Below are positions 13,074 through 25,700 of a DNA stretch of 64,000 bases, piece by piece. Both the position numbers and the translations under genes were made by a program. The notes beneath the pieces were generated by a model. That model ran no database searches and was not told where the DNA came from. It worked only from the letters and a program-made list of their open reading frames with translations. The stretch's first letter is position 1; each line of letters starts with the position of its first letter. Origin of the DNA: Xenopus tropicalis (lineage: Eukaryota; Chordata; Amphibia; Anura; Pipidae); assembly GCF_000004195.4 (NCBI RefSeq), contig NC_030681.2, forward strand, positions 89,163,681-89,227,680. Reading direction: 5' to 3'.

Positions 13074-14670
13074 ATGTCAGTTGAGTACTTTTAGCCAAAC
13101 ACTGCATCTAAGGGATTTACTTGTTGTGCACTAGCACTTTGACAAAGGCTAGGTATCCAGCCAAAATGAACTCAAATGAGTCACCTTTTGGATTCATATG
13201 TCCTGTGAGTGCAGATTTCTACAGTGGCGTTTGTTTGTATACAAGCAAGGACTGCGCTCAGGCAAGCTTTCACCTGGATACATGAGTTCCAACTGACACA
13301 TAAACACTGGCCAAGATACAGCCTCTCCTTGATGTTCTCTCATGTTCTAACACCTAAATCTGTGTGTGTTTAACCTAGGCCTGTTGTGCAATAACATCAA
13401 AGAACAGACGTTAGAGAACTATGGGGCACAGTGGAAGGAAGAGGGTTTCATAAATATTCCACTGCTCTCAGTTCATTTCTATGGGATGGTTAGTGACATA
13501 TTTATCAATGGGTGAAAGTTAAAGTTCACCATTTGATAAATATGCCTCTAAAATCTCCCAGTCGATGATCTCAAAAATATCTAATAACGGTTCCCAGGAT
13601 TAAACCTTTGCAAAACCCTGTGTTAATGTATACAAATTAGAAAGAAAATTAACACCATTGTGGTCTTTTCTAGAATACAACTCAACCTAGTCACTTATTA
13701 TATGAGATCTGTTATATTCACTCATGTGACATTTCAAAAATACCACAGCCTGTTTATTTACAGTGAATAAGTATATATTTTTATGCAATCTTGGCTTTAT
13801 TTTTATATTGACATTTACTATAAATGGATGATCTTTTGTCAAATTAAACTTTCCCTTTTCTTATCTAGTTCTTCCTTTAATTAAGGCAGATGACTAGCCT
13901 ATATTTCTGTTATGCTGCTACATTTTTTCATTGTGTAAAAAAATAATGTTTGCATTGTTTTGTTGAAAGTCCTGATACTGTGGTTCCTTTATCCTGCATG
14001 CACATACTTAACAAGGCAAATATTCTTTGTATCTGAGAGCACATTATCATGTATGTGTCATTTTGATGTCCCTATAATTATCATACTTCTTTGGCCATTC
14101 CTAAGCTAGCAGCTAATGTCTCAGCTTTTAATAGTCAAAAAAAAAGTTAAAATCCCACACTGCTCCCAGATGTCCCGTATATCAGCCAAAATAATGTGCA
14201 TATTGTTATACTGTGCAGCTTGCTGACATGACTTTTTAGGCACAATGGGAAAATGTGCGTATTAGCTTGGCCTGTAATGAATTTGTGATAATTAAATACA
14301 TTTCCAAAGAGGGAAAATAAGAATGATGGAAAAGTAGATAATTTCTTTTCTAAGGAACCCTGAGTAGATTTCGTTTGTAGCATAGTACTTTATATGATGC
14401 ATCTTTGCCCCCATTAATGTTTATGAGTTATATCTTAACACTGGCTTTTCCTGAAAAGCATGGGTTTGGCTTTTCTGCTTTCATTAGGCAAGATTTGCTA
14501 GCGTGAATGAATGATTTTCCTTCATTCTGTTACTTGTGTTGATTAAATGATTAATTAAAATATACTTGTGGTTTTCCACAATAATAAATAAATGAGCAAG
14601 CAAGATATATATTATGTCATTCACTCAAGGCAAGTATTTTTTTTTAGTGTAGATTTATAGAGAGGGAATA
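13074..14670. other. Non-coding apart from one short hairpin
   Basis: Apart from the hairpin at 13492-13552, nothing recognisable was found. The 78-codon minus-strand frame near 14147-14383 has no domain. Confidence 0.5.
13492..13552. repeat. Short hairpin MITE (TTTATCAATGGGTGAAA type)
   Basis: CATATTTATCAATGGGTGAA pairs with TTCACCATTTGATAAATATG to give a near-perfect hairpin of about 20 bp with a short loop. Half copies with the same motif occur near 16716-16815 and 50450-50490. It is too short for a target duplication to be called safely. Confidence 0.5.
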
Positions 14671-14678
14671 ACAACAAT

Positions 14679-14914
14679 CAGGGGCGCTGCTACCATAAGG
14701 CAAGTTGAGAAGCTCGCCTCAGGCGGCAGCGCCCGTAAAGTTACCAGGGGGGGCAAAAATCTGCTCCTGGTAACTCTAAGAGCCGAATTTCTGTATTTTA
14801 AACCGGAAATTCGGCTCTGCTAGTGTAGACAGCGCAAATGCGCACATGGTAAGCTTCAGGGGGGCGCGAGGGGGGGATGGAGGCATTGGCGCTCAGAGGC
14901 CGAAAACACCTCTG
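14679..14914. mobile_element. hAT MITE with CAGGGGCGC start and perfect 8-bp TSD
   Basis: The target duplication ACAACAAT is perfect at 14671-14678 and 14915-14922. The element starts CAGGGGCGCTGCTACC and ends CCGAAAACACCTCTG, the short CAG...CTG type common in Charlie-like hAT elements. The interior contains the inverted repeat AGAGCCGAATTTC / GAAATTCGGCTCT and is GC-rich against its surroundings. Confidence 0.8.
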
Positions 14915-14922
14915 ACAACAAT

Positions 14923-15305
14923 ACCTAATATTTTATTATTTAACACACCACTGAAAGCATATAATAATTATTTAACATAAGGCTATCGTGATTATGGATA
15001 TGATATTCAAATAAATATATAGTACACTACATTGCTTTTAAATGCCTTTCTCTATATCTTCAAATAATATATAGTAATACTAAATGACCCAGTGATATGC
15101 ACAGATATGAAGTAGCATTTAGTCCATGTAATATAGAATTTTAAAGTTATAAAGTCATTTAAATTATTCAACCCAGTCCACTACTGAAGCCCAGTCTGTT
15201 CTCTTTCTCTGGACTAAGAACAGGTGAAATGTTTTTTCCAGGTCTAATAACCTATAAGTCAATTAGCAGTTACAGGGGGACTGTTTGCAAGCAAACTACT
15301 ATGGG
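14923..15305. other. AT-rich spacer, nothing recognised
   Basis: Contains AATATATAGTA runs; no element ends or coding frame. Confidence 0.5.
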
Positions 15306-15309
15306 TTAA

Positions 15310-15673
15310 GGTGCCCATACACTATAAGATCCGCTCGCTTGGCGATGTCGCCAAGCGAGCGGATCTTCACCCGATATCCCCACCTATGGGCGGCGATATC
15401 GGGTAGCAAGCTGCTTTAAAAAAAAAATAATCCGATCGTCTGGCCCTTTACATTTGAGCTTATGGGGCAGTCGGTTCGGGGACCGCATCAACGAGCCGAT
15501 GCGGTCCCCGATCCGACCGGATTTTCTAACCTGGCGGATCGAGATCTGGACAATTTCAGGCCAGATATCGGTCGGCCAGGCAGCTCTGTTCTGCCCATAC
15601 ACGGGCCGATTAGCTGCCGAATCGGTCCAAGGGACCGATATCGGCAGCTATAGTCGGCCCGTGTATGGGCACC
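15310..15673. mobile_element. GC-rich hairpin MITE, GGTGCCCATACAC ends
   Basis: Left GGTGCCCATACACTA and right CGTGTATGGGCACC are inverted ends of 13 bp. They are flanked by TTAA (15306-15309) and TTTA (15674-15677), probably a mutated TTAA duplication. The interior is built of nested palindromes on GATATCGG, GGCCGAT and GATCCGC words, including a 19-bp perfect stem with a 2-base loop at 15327-15366. Open frames on both strands (up to 128 codons) are products of this palindromic composition, not genes. Confidence 0.75.
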
Positions 15674-15677
15674 TTTA

Positions 15678-16820
15678 TTAACACTGGAACAAACAATGTA
15701 ACTGATATTACAACCCCCATGCCTCTGTTTCTGTATAGCACTGCTTAACAGAACAGTAATTCCTATCACAGAAATTTGAGTACAATAAAAATACACTGCC
15801 ACCTTAGTGGCACAGTGCTCAATAGAATAGTGCAGGGTCTGATGTAAGCAATTAAACATGTATCCCCCAACCACCTACTGATTAATCCTGTGCTTATCCT
15901 TTAAAGGAAAGCCTGAAATCTGTCCTCCCATATTAGTATTTTATATACAATTTAATTTCCAGTACCACAAGCTGAATAAGAAAATAATTTGTATAAAAGT
16001 ATTAAACCTATATAAAGTTGTATAGGCTAACATCCCCATGTTGGTTAAATGAAAGCTAAAAGAATAACTCTTTAACTGCATTCTGCGTATCTCTGTTGCT
16101 TACTTTCTTGAGGTTCTCTATCCATACTAACAATAAGACCCATACAACACCATTTCCTGTAACTCACTATGGTGAAATGACAAATTGCACAGGAATATGG
16201 AATATTTATTAGATTCTGAGAACATGGGATAAATCCCAATGCATTTATTGGGGTGATGGCCTGTTTTGCAGAATACACTTGAACTATTTGCAACACAGAA
16301 ACACAGCAAACGTAAATAATATTTTTATCTAAATTAAACTGTTACACGACTGAAAACAAAAACCAACACTTGGCTATTTTTACCTTACTTTTCTGATAAA
16401 GCTTCTGTCATGCTAGATGACTTGGTATGACAAGTAGTGATCTGACAATATAAAGCCAGATTGTTCCAACATTAAGCCAACTAGTCCAATGTCCAATGAG
16501 TGATGATTTATTCAGTGTATTACCTTCTAAAACAAACTATTTATTGTGCTCTTTTAATGAAAACACTGCTGAGGTAATATTCAGGTTTTAGGATGAGGTA
16601 TTAAGTATTCTGGATTTCTCACTAATACAAACATTTATAGACAGTGTAAGCTAGTGAGGTTCACAACAGACACTTTCTTAAAATTTAAAGCAGTGTATTC
16701 AGTCCCTTACCAACAACATATAGGGACAGATTTATCAAAATGTGAGATTAGAGCTAAAAAACCTACCCCCTTTCTACTAATTTCTATGTGAGTTTAGCAG
16801 CATATCTATCAAATGATGAA
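15678..16820. other. Non-coding, nothing recognised except hairpin fragment
   Basis: A degraded CAGATTTATCAAAATGTGAG type hairpin sits at 16716-16815. Otherwise no supported feature. Confidence 0.45.
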
Positions 16821-16827
16821 CTCTAAA

Positions 16828-17144
16828 GGTGGCCACACACATAGCAATATCAATCTTTCCCACAATCCCAAAGATCGTTCCCACCCTCCACTGACGTTTA
16901 GGGCTGAATCGTCAGATATGGAGGTATAAACAATAGAAATTCTTCCTCCACCTGCCAATTCAGCCCTGAACATAGATTTTGCTTGGACACCTTCAATGGC
17001 GCCCGATCAAAATCTTTTAACCTGGGTGATCAACAAGTCGACCAATATCCGCAGCCTTTGCAATATCGCCTCTTCGAGCCTCCATACACGCACCGGATAT
17101 CGTACCCAACGAGGATTGATAATATCGGTGCGTGTATGGCCGGC
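16828..17144. mobile_element. MITE related to the 15.3-kb hairpin element
   Basis: AGGTGGCCACACACATAGC at the left and GTGCGTGTATGGCCGGC at the right are inverted ends. They are flanked by CTAA (16824-16827) and TTAA (17145-17148). The interior contains CAATATC/GATATTG type words as in the 15310 copy. Probably the same TTAA-target superfamily, more decayed. Confidence 0.6.
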
Positions 17145-17148
17145 TTAA

Positions 17149-19027
17149 CTTTCACTTTTCTAAACCAGTGTGATCAAAAAAGTAAATGTGTGTCAAAAAG
17201 GGATGTTATAGGATGCTATCATTGCATTTGTAATGCAGACAATAAGAACAGGATGTATCCTAAATAATTCCTGATTATATATTGTGGCTGATTTGACCAG
17301 GCAGTTTTTGCCCAACAGGAATTTCCGGGTTTCCTGACCAATATTGCTATCCTTGCTAAATTCCAAATTTATTGTGTTGAGGGTAGTTATCAATGGTCCT
17401 CTTTTGTAGTGTTGTGAAAAAGAGTATCACAGCAAGGGTAGGCAGACATTATCTAGTGCTGTTTAAAGTTCTTCCCAACAATCTTGAACCAGGATCATGC
17501 TCAGTTGAAAGTCACCCAGCTCTGGGACATTCAAGGACGGCAAGAGGAAGAGAAGAATAAGCAGCACAAGATGGTTCCCTCCAACTCTGCTGCATTACTC
17601 ATAACAGGTAAGTACACCTCCGTAGGTACTAACATATATAAATACCATTTATTCTACATTAAATTTATGGCAAGGGAAAGAAATGCTAGAAATAAAACAT
17701 GGACTCTGCATGCACAGTGCTGCTCTCAGTAAGTGAACTTTCCTTTGAAATTGTTGGCCCAGGCAGTCTGGACAGACATATTGTTCCATATGTAAGATAC
17801 ATTTCTACATTTCTTCAAAGAAAGGGAAAATGGTCATATACCAGAACATTTTTCTGTAATAAAAAAGATTTCACTGAAATCTATTTAATGTTATATTATT
17901 GTATACTGCCTTAAAGCAGTTGAAGCCATCCGGGTCACCTGAGTTCTTACTTAAGCCCTTTTCCAGGTCAATATTTAGCATCCCCCACAGGCTTCAAAAT
18001 GTAGAAACTATTCCGAAGCCTGGCATATGATTGGCCTCTTGGCAGTGTCTAGGTCAGAGAAGGATTGATGTCATAAAAGGACACTAGTAAAACCATTTAC
18101 TTGGCCAGAATGCCGGACATGCTGCCAGTACTGAAGCCTAAAAAAAATTACTGTTCTTCCATATGAGCTGTTAACACTGATTTTTTTAATATAACAAATA
18201 AATTTCACTTTTTTTTCTGAATACACTTTAAAATAAAAGCTCAGGCTATAAGATCCATCGCCTCATTTTTAATATGAACTTGCCTTCTTTCCTGAATGTA
18301 AAGATAAATTAACAAATTAAAATTCAGCTATTTAATGCATACTAGTGCATCTAGTACTTTATTATAAGGTCCATTTGTACTACTTCTTTCTTTTCTAGGA
18401 ACCCCAGACTGAGGGGGAGAGTGATATATACATACATAACCATGACATCCAGTAAGGCTTTCCCATTATATGTGTTTAAATCCCACAATTGTTCTTAAAT
18501 ACTTTGGCAGCTATGCACAGTTTGCTACACGATTATTATTCATTTTGTGTAACTCAAGTTTCATGTCCCCTCCTTTATTAAATTACATACATTTTGGTAG
18601 AGTTAAATGGAAAGTACATTGAAGTATGAAACCAAAGTACCTCTTATAGCCATGGCTAGAGGTGTACTACAGTGCTTATGCTGACAGTATTTTCAAGGCA
18701 AAGTAATTTTAGCAATAAGCATTTTATAGTTATCAATTTAATCTGGTAGTCTTTTAGCGGAACTACATAATACAAAGCTAAACCATTAACAGTTTTCAAA
18801 ATAATTCTGGGGGGAATCTTGAAAATTGCAGCAAAGTCTGAAGTGCTGGAAAGGACCACAAAAATTTTTAAGCACCATTGAAATGTAAAATAAAAAGTTA
18901 TTGAAATTCAATCTGGCTCAAAATAGTTTATAGAAATAAGCCTTTTAAACAGGATATATTTTTGGTTGTTAAGCTGCTTTATTGTTAAGAGCTCCCAGAT
19001 CCAGTCTACAGCAGCTACAACAGTGTG
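17149..19027. other. Non-coding, nothing recognised
   Basis: No element ends, RNA genes or domain-bearing frames. An exon cannot be excluded from sequence alone, but none is supported. Confidence 0.45.
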
Positions 19028-19042
19028 ATACTGTCTCAGTAT

Positions 19043-19301
19043 GGAGAGTAGTAGTCAGCACCAAGCCTTGTGATTAGTTAGAAGTAGTGCAGGTTCCCCA
19101 ATGGCCACTTTCCATCGGCATATCCTGGTACAGAAGAACAGGAACAGCACCTCTTGTCTTTGTAGAATAAAATGCCTTTATTGCAACATTTTTTTGGGGG
19201 CAAACAACAATAGCAGCTGCTATTGTTGTTTGCCCCAAAAAAAATGTTGCAATAAAGGCATTTTAATCTACAAAGACAAGAGGTGCTGTTCCTGTTCTTC
19301 T
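19043..19301 (-). mobile_element. Foldback retroelement, PLE-tail-like, with 15-bp TSD
   Basis: Perfect duplication ATACTGTCTCAGTAT at 19028-19042 and 19302-19316. The element has an 85-bp unique part (19043-19128) and then a palindrome with arms of about 85 bp that meet at CAGCTG near 19217. The arms carry TGCAACATTTTTTTGGGG and TGCAATAAAGGCATTTTA. It is the reverse complement of the element at 47823-48120, but with the palindrome centre shortened. A long TSD with variable sequence points to target-primed insertion rather than a DNA transposase. Confidence 0.75.
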
Positions 19302-19327
19302 ATACTGTCTCAGTATAACAATATGAC

Positions 19328-19613
19328 TACAGGTATGGGATTCGTTATCCAGAAACCCTTTATCCAGAAAGCGTGAACTATGGGAAGGCCGTCTCCCATA
19401 GACTCTATTTTCATCAAATAAGTAACATTTTTACAAATGACTTCCATTTTATCTGTAATAATAAAACAGTGCATTGATATAATTAATCCTTATTGGAGGC
19501 AAAACAATCCTATTGGGTTTATTTAAAGTTCAAATTATTTTTTAATAGATTTAAGGCATGGAGAGCCCTTATCCAGAAAACCCCAGGTCTGGATAACAGG
19601 TCCTATACCTGTA
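19328..19613. mobile_element. Palindromic MITE, ACAGGTATGGGA family
   Basis: Starts TACAGGTATGGGATTCG, ends AGGTCCTATACCTGTA, with the family's internal blocks CCCATAGACTCTATTTTCAT and ATTGGAGGCAAAACAATCC. The dinucleotide TA at both borders is compatible with a TA target. No coding capacity at 286 bp. Confidence 0.75.
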
Positions 19614-20491
19614 TATAGTGGAAAAATACATGACAGCTTGCGTATTTTTACTTGACACTGATTCAATACTGACACTAAATTGTTCTTCTTGCTGTGACTG
19701 TCTTGGGAAAACATACCAGCACCATAAGACTGCAAATAAATCTTCAAATTGCACAGGAAAAAAAATGCATTTACGAAAGCAAATATCTATCATTTATAAA
19801 ATGCGTAGGAAATGCAATTCTTGGATAGAATTACTTGGCATGAGTGTTTGTTTTATCTTCAAAATTATCTCAAAGCAATAAAATATGTGAATCACAGCAA
19901 CGGAGAACATTAAATTATGTATTTTATGTGATTTGATGATGCCCAAATGACTCATGATGCAGCTGCAACTGTAAAAATACACATGCTCATTTATTATATA
20001 TTTACTCTATTACTAGATTTCTCTTTTAAGGACCTACTGAAATGCAAAAAAAACCCATAACATATGAAAACAGCTCCTTCTGAAACATATGCAGTGCTTC
20101 CTTATGTAGGTCCCTAAGAGATAAGATCCCTTTTACCAATTTGAAAATGAACTAACAAATCATTGCTAATTTATGGATAGCATTATAATTTCACTTATAC
20201 TAAACTTCTGCTGTTTTTTTTAATGTTGATGAGAGGAAAATAGGCTATTAGTCATAATATTGTTGTATAGACACAAACATCCTAATGTTGTTTCCTTCCC
20301 TCTCAGAAAACTGCAGGTGCAAAGAGATATCTATCAGTATCTTCAGAAGTACTCTGAATACCATTGCACGGCCAAAGATATCTCAAACAGTATCTGTTGA
20401 TGTCTCCATGGAGGAGACAAGGAAATGTTGAAGCAAGCAAGGCTATGATCTCCTTTCAATGGAATGGATGCTTTTAATCAGTTTTAGAGAA
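19614..20491. other. Non-coding, nothing recognised
   Basis: AT-rich, no element ends or coding frame supported. Confidence 0.5.
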
Positions 20492-20499
20492 CCAGTGAC

Positions 20500-21061
20500 A
20501 AGTGATGAGCGAATCTGTTCCGTTTCGCTTCGCCGAAAAATTCGCGAATCTTTGAAAAGATCCGCGAAACGGCGAAAAATTCGCGAAGCGGCGAAAATGT
20601 CGTGCGACAAAAAAAATTATCGCCCGCGGCTATTATTTTGTCGCGCACGGCTCTTGTTTTGTCGCGCGGCTCTTGTTTCGTCGCGCGGCTCTTGTTTCGT
20701 CGCGCGGCTCTTGTTTCGTCGCCCGCGGCTCTTGTTTCGTCGCCCGCGGCTCTTGTTTCGTCGCCCGCGGCTCTTGTTTCGTCGCGCGGCTCTTGTTTCG
20801 TCGCCCGCGGCTATTATTTTGTCGCACGGCTCTTGTTTCGTCGCGCGGCTCTTGTTTCGTCGCCCGCGGCTCTTGTTTCGTCGCGCGGCTCTTGTTTCGT
20901 CGCCCGCGACTATTCTTTTTTGACGCCGTGACAATTTTTGGACGTGCGGCGAATTTTTCCGCGGCAAAATTTTTCATCCGTTTCGCGAAACAATCCGCCA
21001 ATGGCGAAACGCGGAAATTCGCCGCGAATCCATGCCTGGCGAAACTTTTCGCCCATCACTA
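20500..21061 (+). mobile_element. hAT-type MITE with internal tandem array, perfect TSD
   Basis: The 8-bp duplication CCAGTGAC lies at 20492-20499 and 21062-21069. The element starts AAGTGATGAGCGAATCTG and ends CGAAACTTTTCGCCCATCACTA, the best preserved copy of this family in the window. Sub-terminal words GCGAAA/TTTCGC recur throughout. The middle (20622-20925) is a tandem array. Because the units lack stops on either strand, it gives spurious frames of 109-154 codons in five frames. Confidence 0.85.
20622..20925. repeat. Tandem array of about 15 units of 19-21 bp inside hAT MITE
   Basis: The repeated unit is CGGCTCTTGTTTCGTCGC with an optional extra CC before GCGG. I counted 15 units by eye, with variants GGCTATTATTTTG at units 1 and 10 and GACTATTCTTTT at the last. 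The other copies of this MITE in the window lack the array, so it expanded in this lineage of the element. Confidence 0.85.
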
Positions 21062-21069
21062 CCAGTGAC

Positions 21070-22655
21070 CTCTTCTTATAATACAATTTCTTCTTTGAAA
21101 GGACAAGTAGACCCAAAATATTTTTTGCTAAATAAAAGAAATAATAATTCTCAGCAACTTTGCAACATACATTAGACTTATTTGTATATATAATTACTAT
21201 TAGAAGCAGTGTTTGTCTGTCCTTTTCTATTCTCTACCCTGGTGGCTTTGACATGTGAAACAATGTAACACAAGCCGGCACAGTGACAGACCTGTCTTAC
21301 TGGAGGAGACTGACCCTTGCAACAATGTTTAAAGAAGTCTCAACCGGGAGTTCGGCAAATGCTGCTTTGAATAGCAATTACTTTTATAAATAACTTTTAA
21401 AGCACTAAAAATTTTCAATAAATTTGCATTGGAAAGTTGCTTGGGTCAATCCATTTTATGTTTGTCAAGGTATGGCTACCTTGTCTTGGTTGCATCCAGT
21501 GCCAGGCCAACCAGGAGATTCACTCTGGGCAAGCTCCGATAGTACCGACCCCTGCAGCCCCCCCATGCCCCACACATGCACATGAGAGTGACAACCAGAG
21601 AGGAGGTGGGGCGGTGCAATTGGCTAAGGCACATCCTGCTCTCTTCCAGGACCCTGAACTAGAGCAATGCAAGCAGAAGAGCTACATGCCCAGTGCCCCA
21701 AAACTGTTGCACCTTTCCACTGATTTTTGTGGTTTTAAAGTTTTGAAGCCATGAATAAACTCATTTTCACTAAAACCACAGAAGGATTTTCAAGCGTTTA
21801 CAAACAAAATAATTCACTAAAACCAAATTAAATAAAGATACAATTTGCCTAGGACAACTCCCATTGATTTACATGTGAGCTTAACAACTTTCAGATAAAT
21901 AAATGGGGAAAAAAACATGTTTTGTTAATTAAAAAATGTTTTTATGGTAAAAAACACAAATTGCGGGGGAAAATGTAAATGACCCCCTTAGCGTTTTTTC
22001 ATTAAAAATGCACATCTCCCAGATGTGTTGATACAGACTGTATATTGCTAGTCCCATCTCTCCTGCCTCATGATTCAAAACATGTGCTTGTTTTATTTTT
22101 ATTAAGAGAAATATTCATATTCTACATTTATTTTGGGTTAGGAAAAGGTAGTGGCTTAAAGTAGTTTATTTTATAACTGTCCTTAAGAAAAAAGGTGTGA
22201 CCGTTTCTTCCGATTTTGTGCGAAGGTAAAAAAAAGGAATATATCTACCATATCATATACAATGGGACTAACAGATGTTAGGCTGGAAAGAGACATTTAG
22301 GAACACAATGTTTTTTCCCTTTATAGATACTAATTACATTTACAAACTTTTTACATGGTGGCGATGGGGGCGTAAGTAAACATACCAGCAGCAGGACTGA
22401 CAGGCCTTAAACTAAACAGTCATAAATCCACGTCAGAGGCCAGTTGGTTCACCACCCAGATTCTGTCGTTTAAAGTGAAACAATTTTGTGATATAACAAG
22501 TACAGCTGGAGATGACTAAATCTCTGTATAAATTAGTGGTATGTTAGTGAGAGTCAGTTAGTTTTTCCTTCACATTCTGGCGACTTCAGGATCCTGACCA
22601 GTAGCAATGCATTCAATGATTCTGGAGCCAGATGCTCAGCTAGGCTGAAAGATAA
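21070..22655. other. Non-coding; possible old repeat at 21430-21760
   Basis: A GC-richer patch at about 21440-21760 has a 105-codon frame with many Pro, Cys and His but no recognisable domain. It may be an old repeat. Nothing else is supported. Confidence 0.4.
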
Positions 22656-22725
22656 AGTATAGTTCTACTGTACAGCGCTGCGTACATAAGTAGAGCTTTA
22701 TAAATAAAGATATACATACATACAT
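22656..22725 (+). mobile_element. L2 LINE 3' tail fragment
   Basis: TGTACAGCGCTGCGTACATA followed by GAGCTTTATAAATAAA and then an ATAC-type microsatellite matches the terminal part of the L2-like elements at 49870-50040 and 62749-62920. Only the last roughly 65 bases are present. Confidence 0.6.
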
Positions 22726-25700
22726 AGTAAATTGCCCCATTGTGCAATAAATCACACACCATACAGTATGTTTATCTGATTGAAATACGAAGAGCAGTAA
22801 AACATAAGGACTACAATGTGCAGTGTATTTATTTATTTTGCAGACAATGGCATTCAAAGACATTCTGCAGCTGCTTATTATTTTTAGTTCTTTGCTAATT
22901 ATGTATCTTTTTGCAGTTCTGCTATTTGTAATTAAAACTGTTTTCTGGTTGCCATGTGGTAATTTTTTCTCTTTTAATATTAAAAGCTTGACTTCATCAA
23001 CGTTTTCTCTGTTATACATTCTAGAATCTACAGCACTGATATGGAATACCAGTCTGCCAGTCTCATAGATTCTACATTTCCAGTTGCCTACGATTCCGTA
23101 GTACCTTTTCCCCTTTTTGCATTACTGTCCTCCAATAGTTATTTCTGTTATTTGAGAAAAAGGCTTCTGCTTCCCAGTGCCCATAATCCTTGTAAAGAGC
23201 TGGATAGCAAAGAAACAACCATCTGACAATTCTATTTAGGGTGCCAGAATGTTGCTCAGGCTTTGGGATTGTTAACACATCTTGTCAACTTGTCTGATAC
23301 AATGCGTATTGATGTTAGATGGGGTTCTTTATTCTATGCTCACCTGGTAAGAGCAAGCTCATATAACTTGTGGGGATAACTGAACTGTATCTTCACTGTA
23401 AAATCCAACCAAATTTTTAAATAACGCATGTACAATTGGGTGTTATATATCTTTCACTTACAATGTGCAAAGTTTGCTACAAGCCTAGACTCCTCCCATT
23501 CCTCCCTAATCACACCTGTTATGCCCAGCCCATGCCCAATTATACCCGGGTCATGCCCTTGCTCTGCTCCCACCTTGGTAAACATACAAATTTGGGAGAT
23601 TTGAAAGGTCTAAAGTTGGCACTGTTTCCACTGTTTCATTTATGGAAACCAAGGTGTCTTAGGTACACCGCACATCTGTATTTATTAATTTATATGGTCT
23701 TTTCTTTCTTTTTTTTTGCTCTTTGCTGCTGATATACAGTCGTGTCCTGCCCCTTCGACTTCATGTCTAGATCTTGCGATGCCACTCCCTCAACCCCACG
23801 CTTACCAGAAATCACAAATTGCAGAAAAGCTGAAAGCACAAATGTGGCTTTTTGCCTCCCTTGGTAACTTGTGGGCACAAGTGTGTCAGATTCCAGTTAA
23901 CAGAAGTTATTTCTAGATCTTTGCAGCAATCAAATCAAACTGTAATTTCTGCATTGCAGCAGAGGGAACTCATTGAAATAAGTAGTAGTAGGTGAACTCA
24001 CAGTGCATAATAGTTTGCAAAGACAGGTGGAGGGGTGGGGAATGCTCCGATCCTATTGGTTCCTATTGGTGAAGGCAAGGAGTGGATAACAATTGCTTCT
24101 TTGTTTCTTTTCTGGCACAGAAGACCACATAGTGAGATTTTAGTACGGGTTTCCAAAGAAATATAGGTGCTGGCAAAAATGCAGTGAATCTCTTTTCCGC
24201 ACTCATCCTTAGAAATAAGACAAAATTAATTTTAAGGCGTAAAATAACTTTTCAGGCAAAGAAATTGCATTTGAGACAAAGGATTGTGGCATTACATGCC
24301 CATATCACTTTAAGCATAGGTGTTTTACTCATAATAATTCAGTTCCTACTCTTTGCAAATAGGGTTAATAATCTCAGCTGTTTTGGAGGAAATGGATAAA
24401 ATAAAAATCATAGTTTGGAAAACCTGACATTTTGAAATGTTGCTGCTGTAACAATCCAAAAATATTCCTAATCCTTTCCAGTCAGACAGGAAGTCTAATA
24501 TTTTGTTCAAATAGCAGCGGGATAGTTCCTAGAATATAATTTTCTTAAGTCTTAGTAACATGGATGGCCAGGCTTAGAAAATACTCAGAGCTGCTGCTTA
24601 TGCTGAATGTCAATGTATGTATGTTCAGGGTAAAAGTTTTTACATTTATTATTTAGGAAATTCCACAAGTACATAAAGCATAGACAATGTAACAAATCTA
24701 CTGCTATTGGTTAACACAGTAAGGAAGCAAAGAAAACCCCAAATATAAATCCAACATCTAGACCAGTTTGGACAACTTGAAAAGGTCATTAACAAGGATG
24801 TCCTGGTATCTTTCGCTCTCTACACAAGGTAAATCTTAATAATGTCTACAGAGAATTCAGAGTATAATTTTCCATCTTGCTATTGTTCTGCTCTGAACAT
24901 GTGATGAGATGGGCCCTGTAACCCTGGTTACTGAATTTAATTGGCCTAAGTGTAGGTATAATGTAACAGACCCTGCTAACTGCAGTTCTCTTGGCTCTGT
25001 TTCCCAAAGTAAGACCAAGAAAAGAGAGAAAGGCTGTGAGTGGAGTCTTTCACATAAGCACAGACAAAAGGCTGCACTAAGAGTTTGCTATTATTCTGCT
25101 CAAAAGGTAAACATCTAATGAGTAATGTTAGTTTATATCTGTATGTTCTTCCTCTTTCTTTTACACCTCTGTTTTATTGCCTTGTATACATTTGTTGTTT
25201 GTACGGTAACTTTTGTAAATTAAATCTTTTAATGTTACTTTCTGTCTAGCATTCACTGATTATGGAAATGTAATCAAAGTCATAAACAGAAAATGATTTG
25301 CATAAATAAGAGCAAACTTTGCCATTTCACAGTGTAATAGTCTTCATTGCACAGTCTCCACACTTGTATACAACATATATTAAATATGCACAAAAGGAAA
25401 ATGATTTGTACAAAGGATAAATGTTGGCATTGTGCATACTTTATACATTGTTTTTTATTATGCTCCCAACAAACATCCTGTGGCTTGACACAAACTGATT
25501 TTTAAACACAAGATTTAATATACTGAACAACACAGACTTCAGCAGAAATATAAAGGAGCAGGCAGTCCAAATACTGGAATCCACATATCAGGCCACGGGT
25601 CAAAACAGGAAAGTCAGAACAAGGGACAAGGGCACGGCAGCAACCAACTTATAGGACAGGAGATGATTTTTCACAGCAAAATACTAATTATTTAGCAGTA

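Noticed and set aside
15384..15874. 128-codon minus-strand frame and its overlapping partners
   Set aside because: They cover a palindromic MITE, and mirror-image frames appear on both strands.
20459..21068. Open frames of 105-154 codons on both strands with Arg-rich repeats
   Set aside because: They lie in a tandem array inside a hAT MITE; the unit lacks stops in many frames, and frames on opposite strands look equally good.
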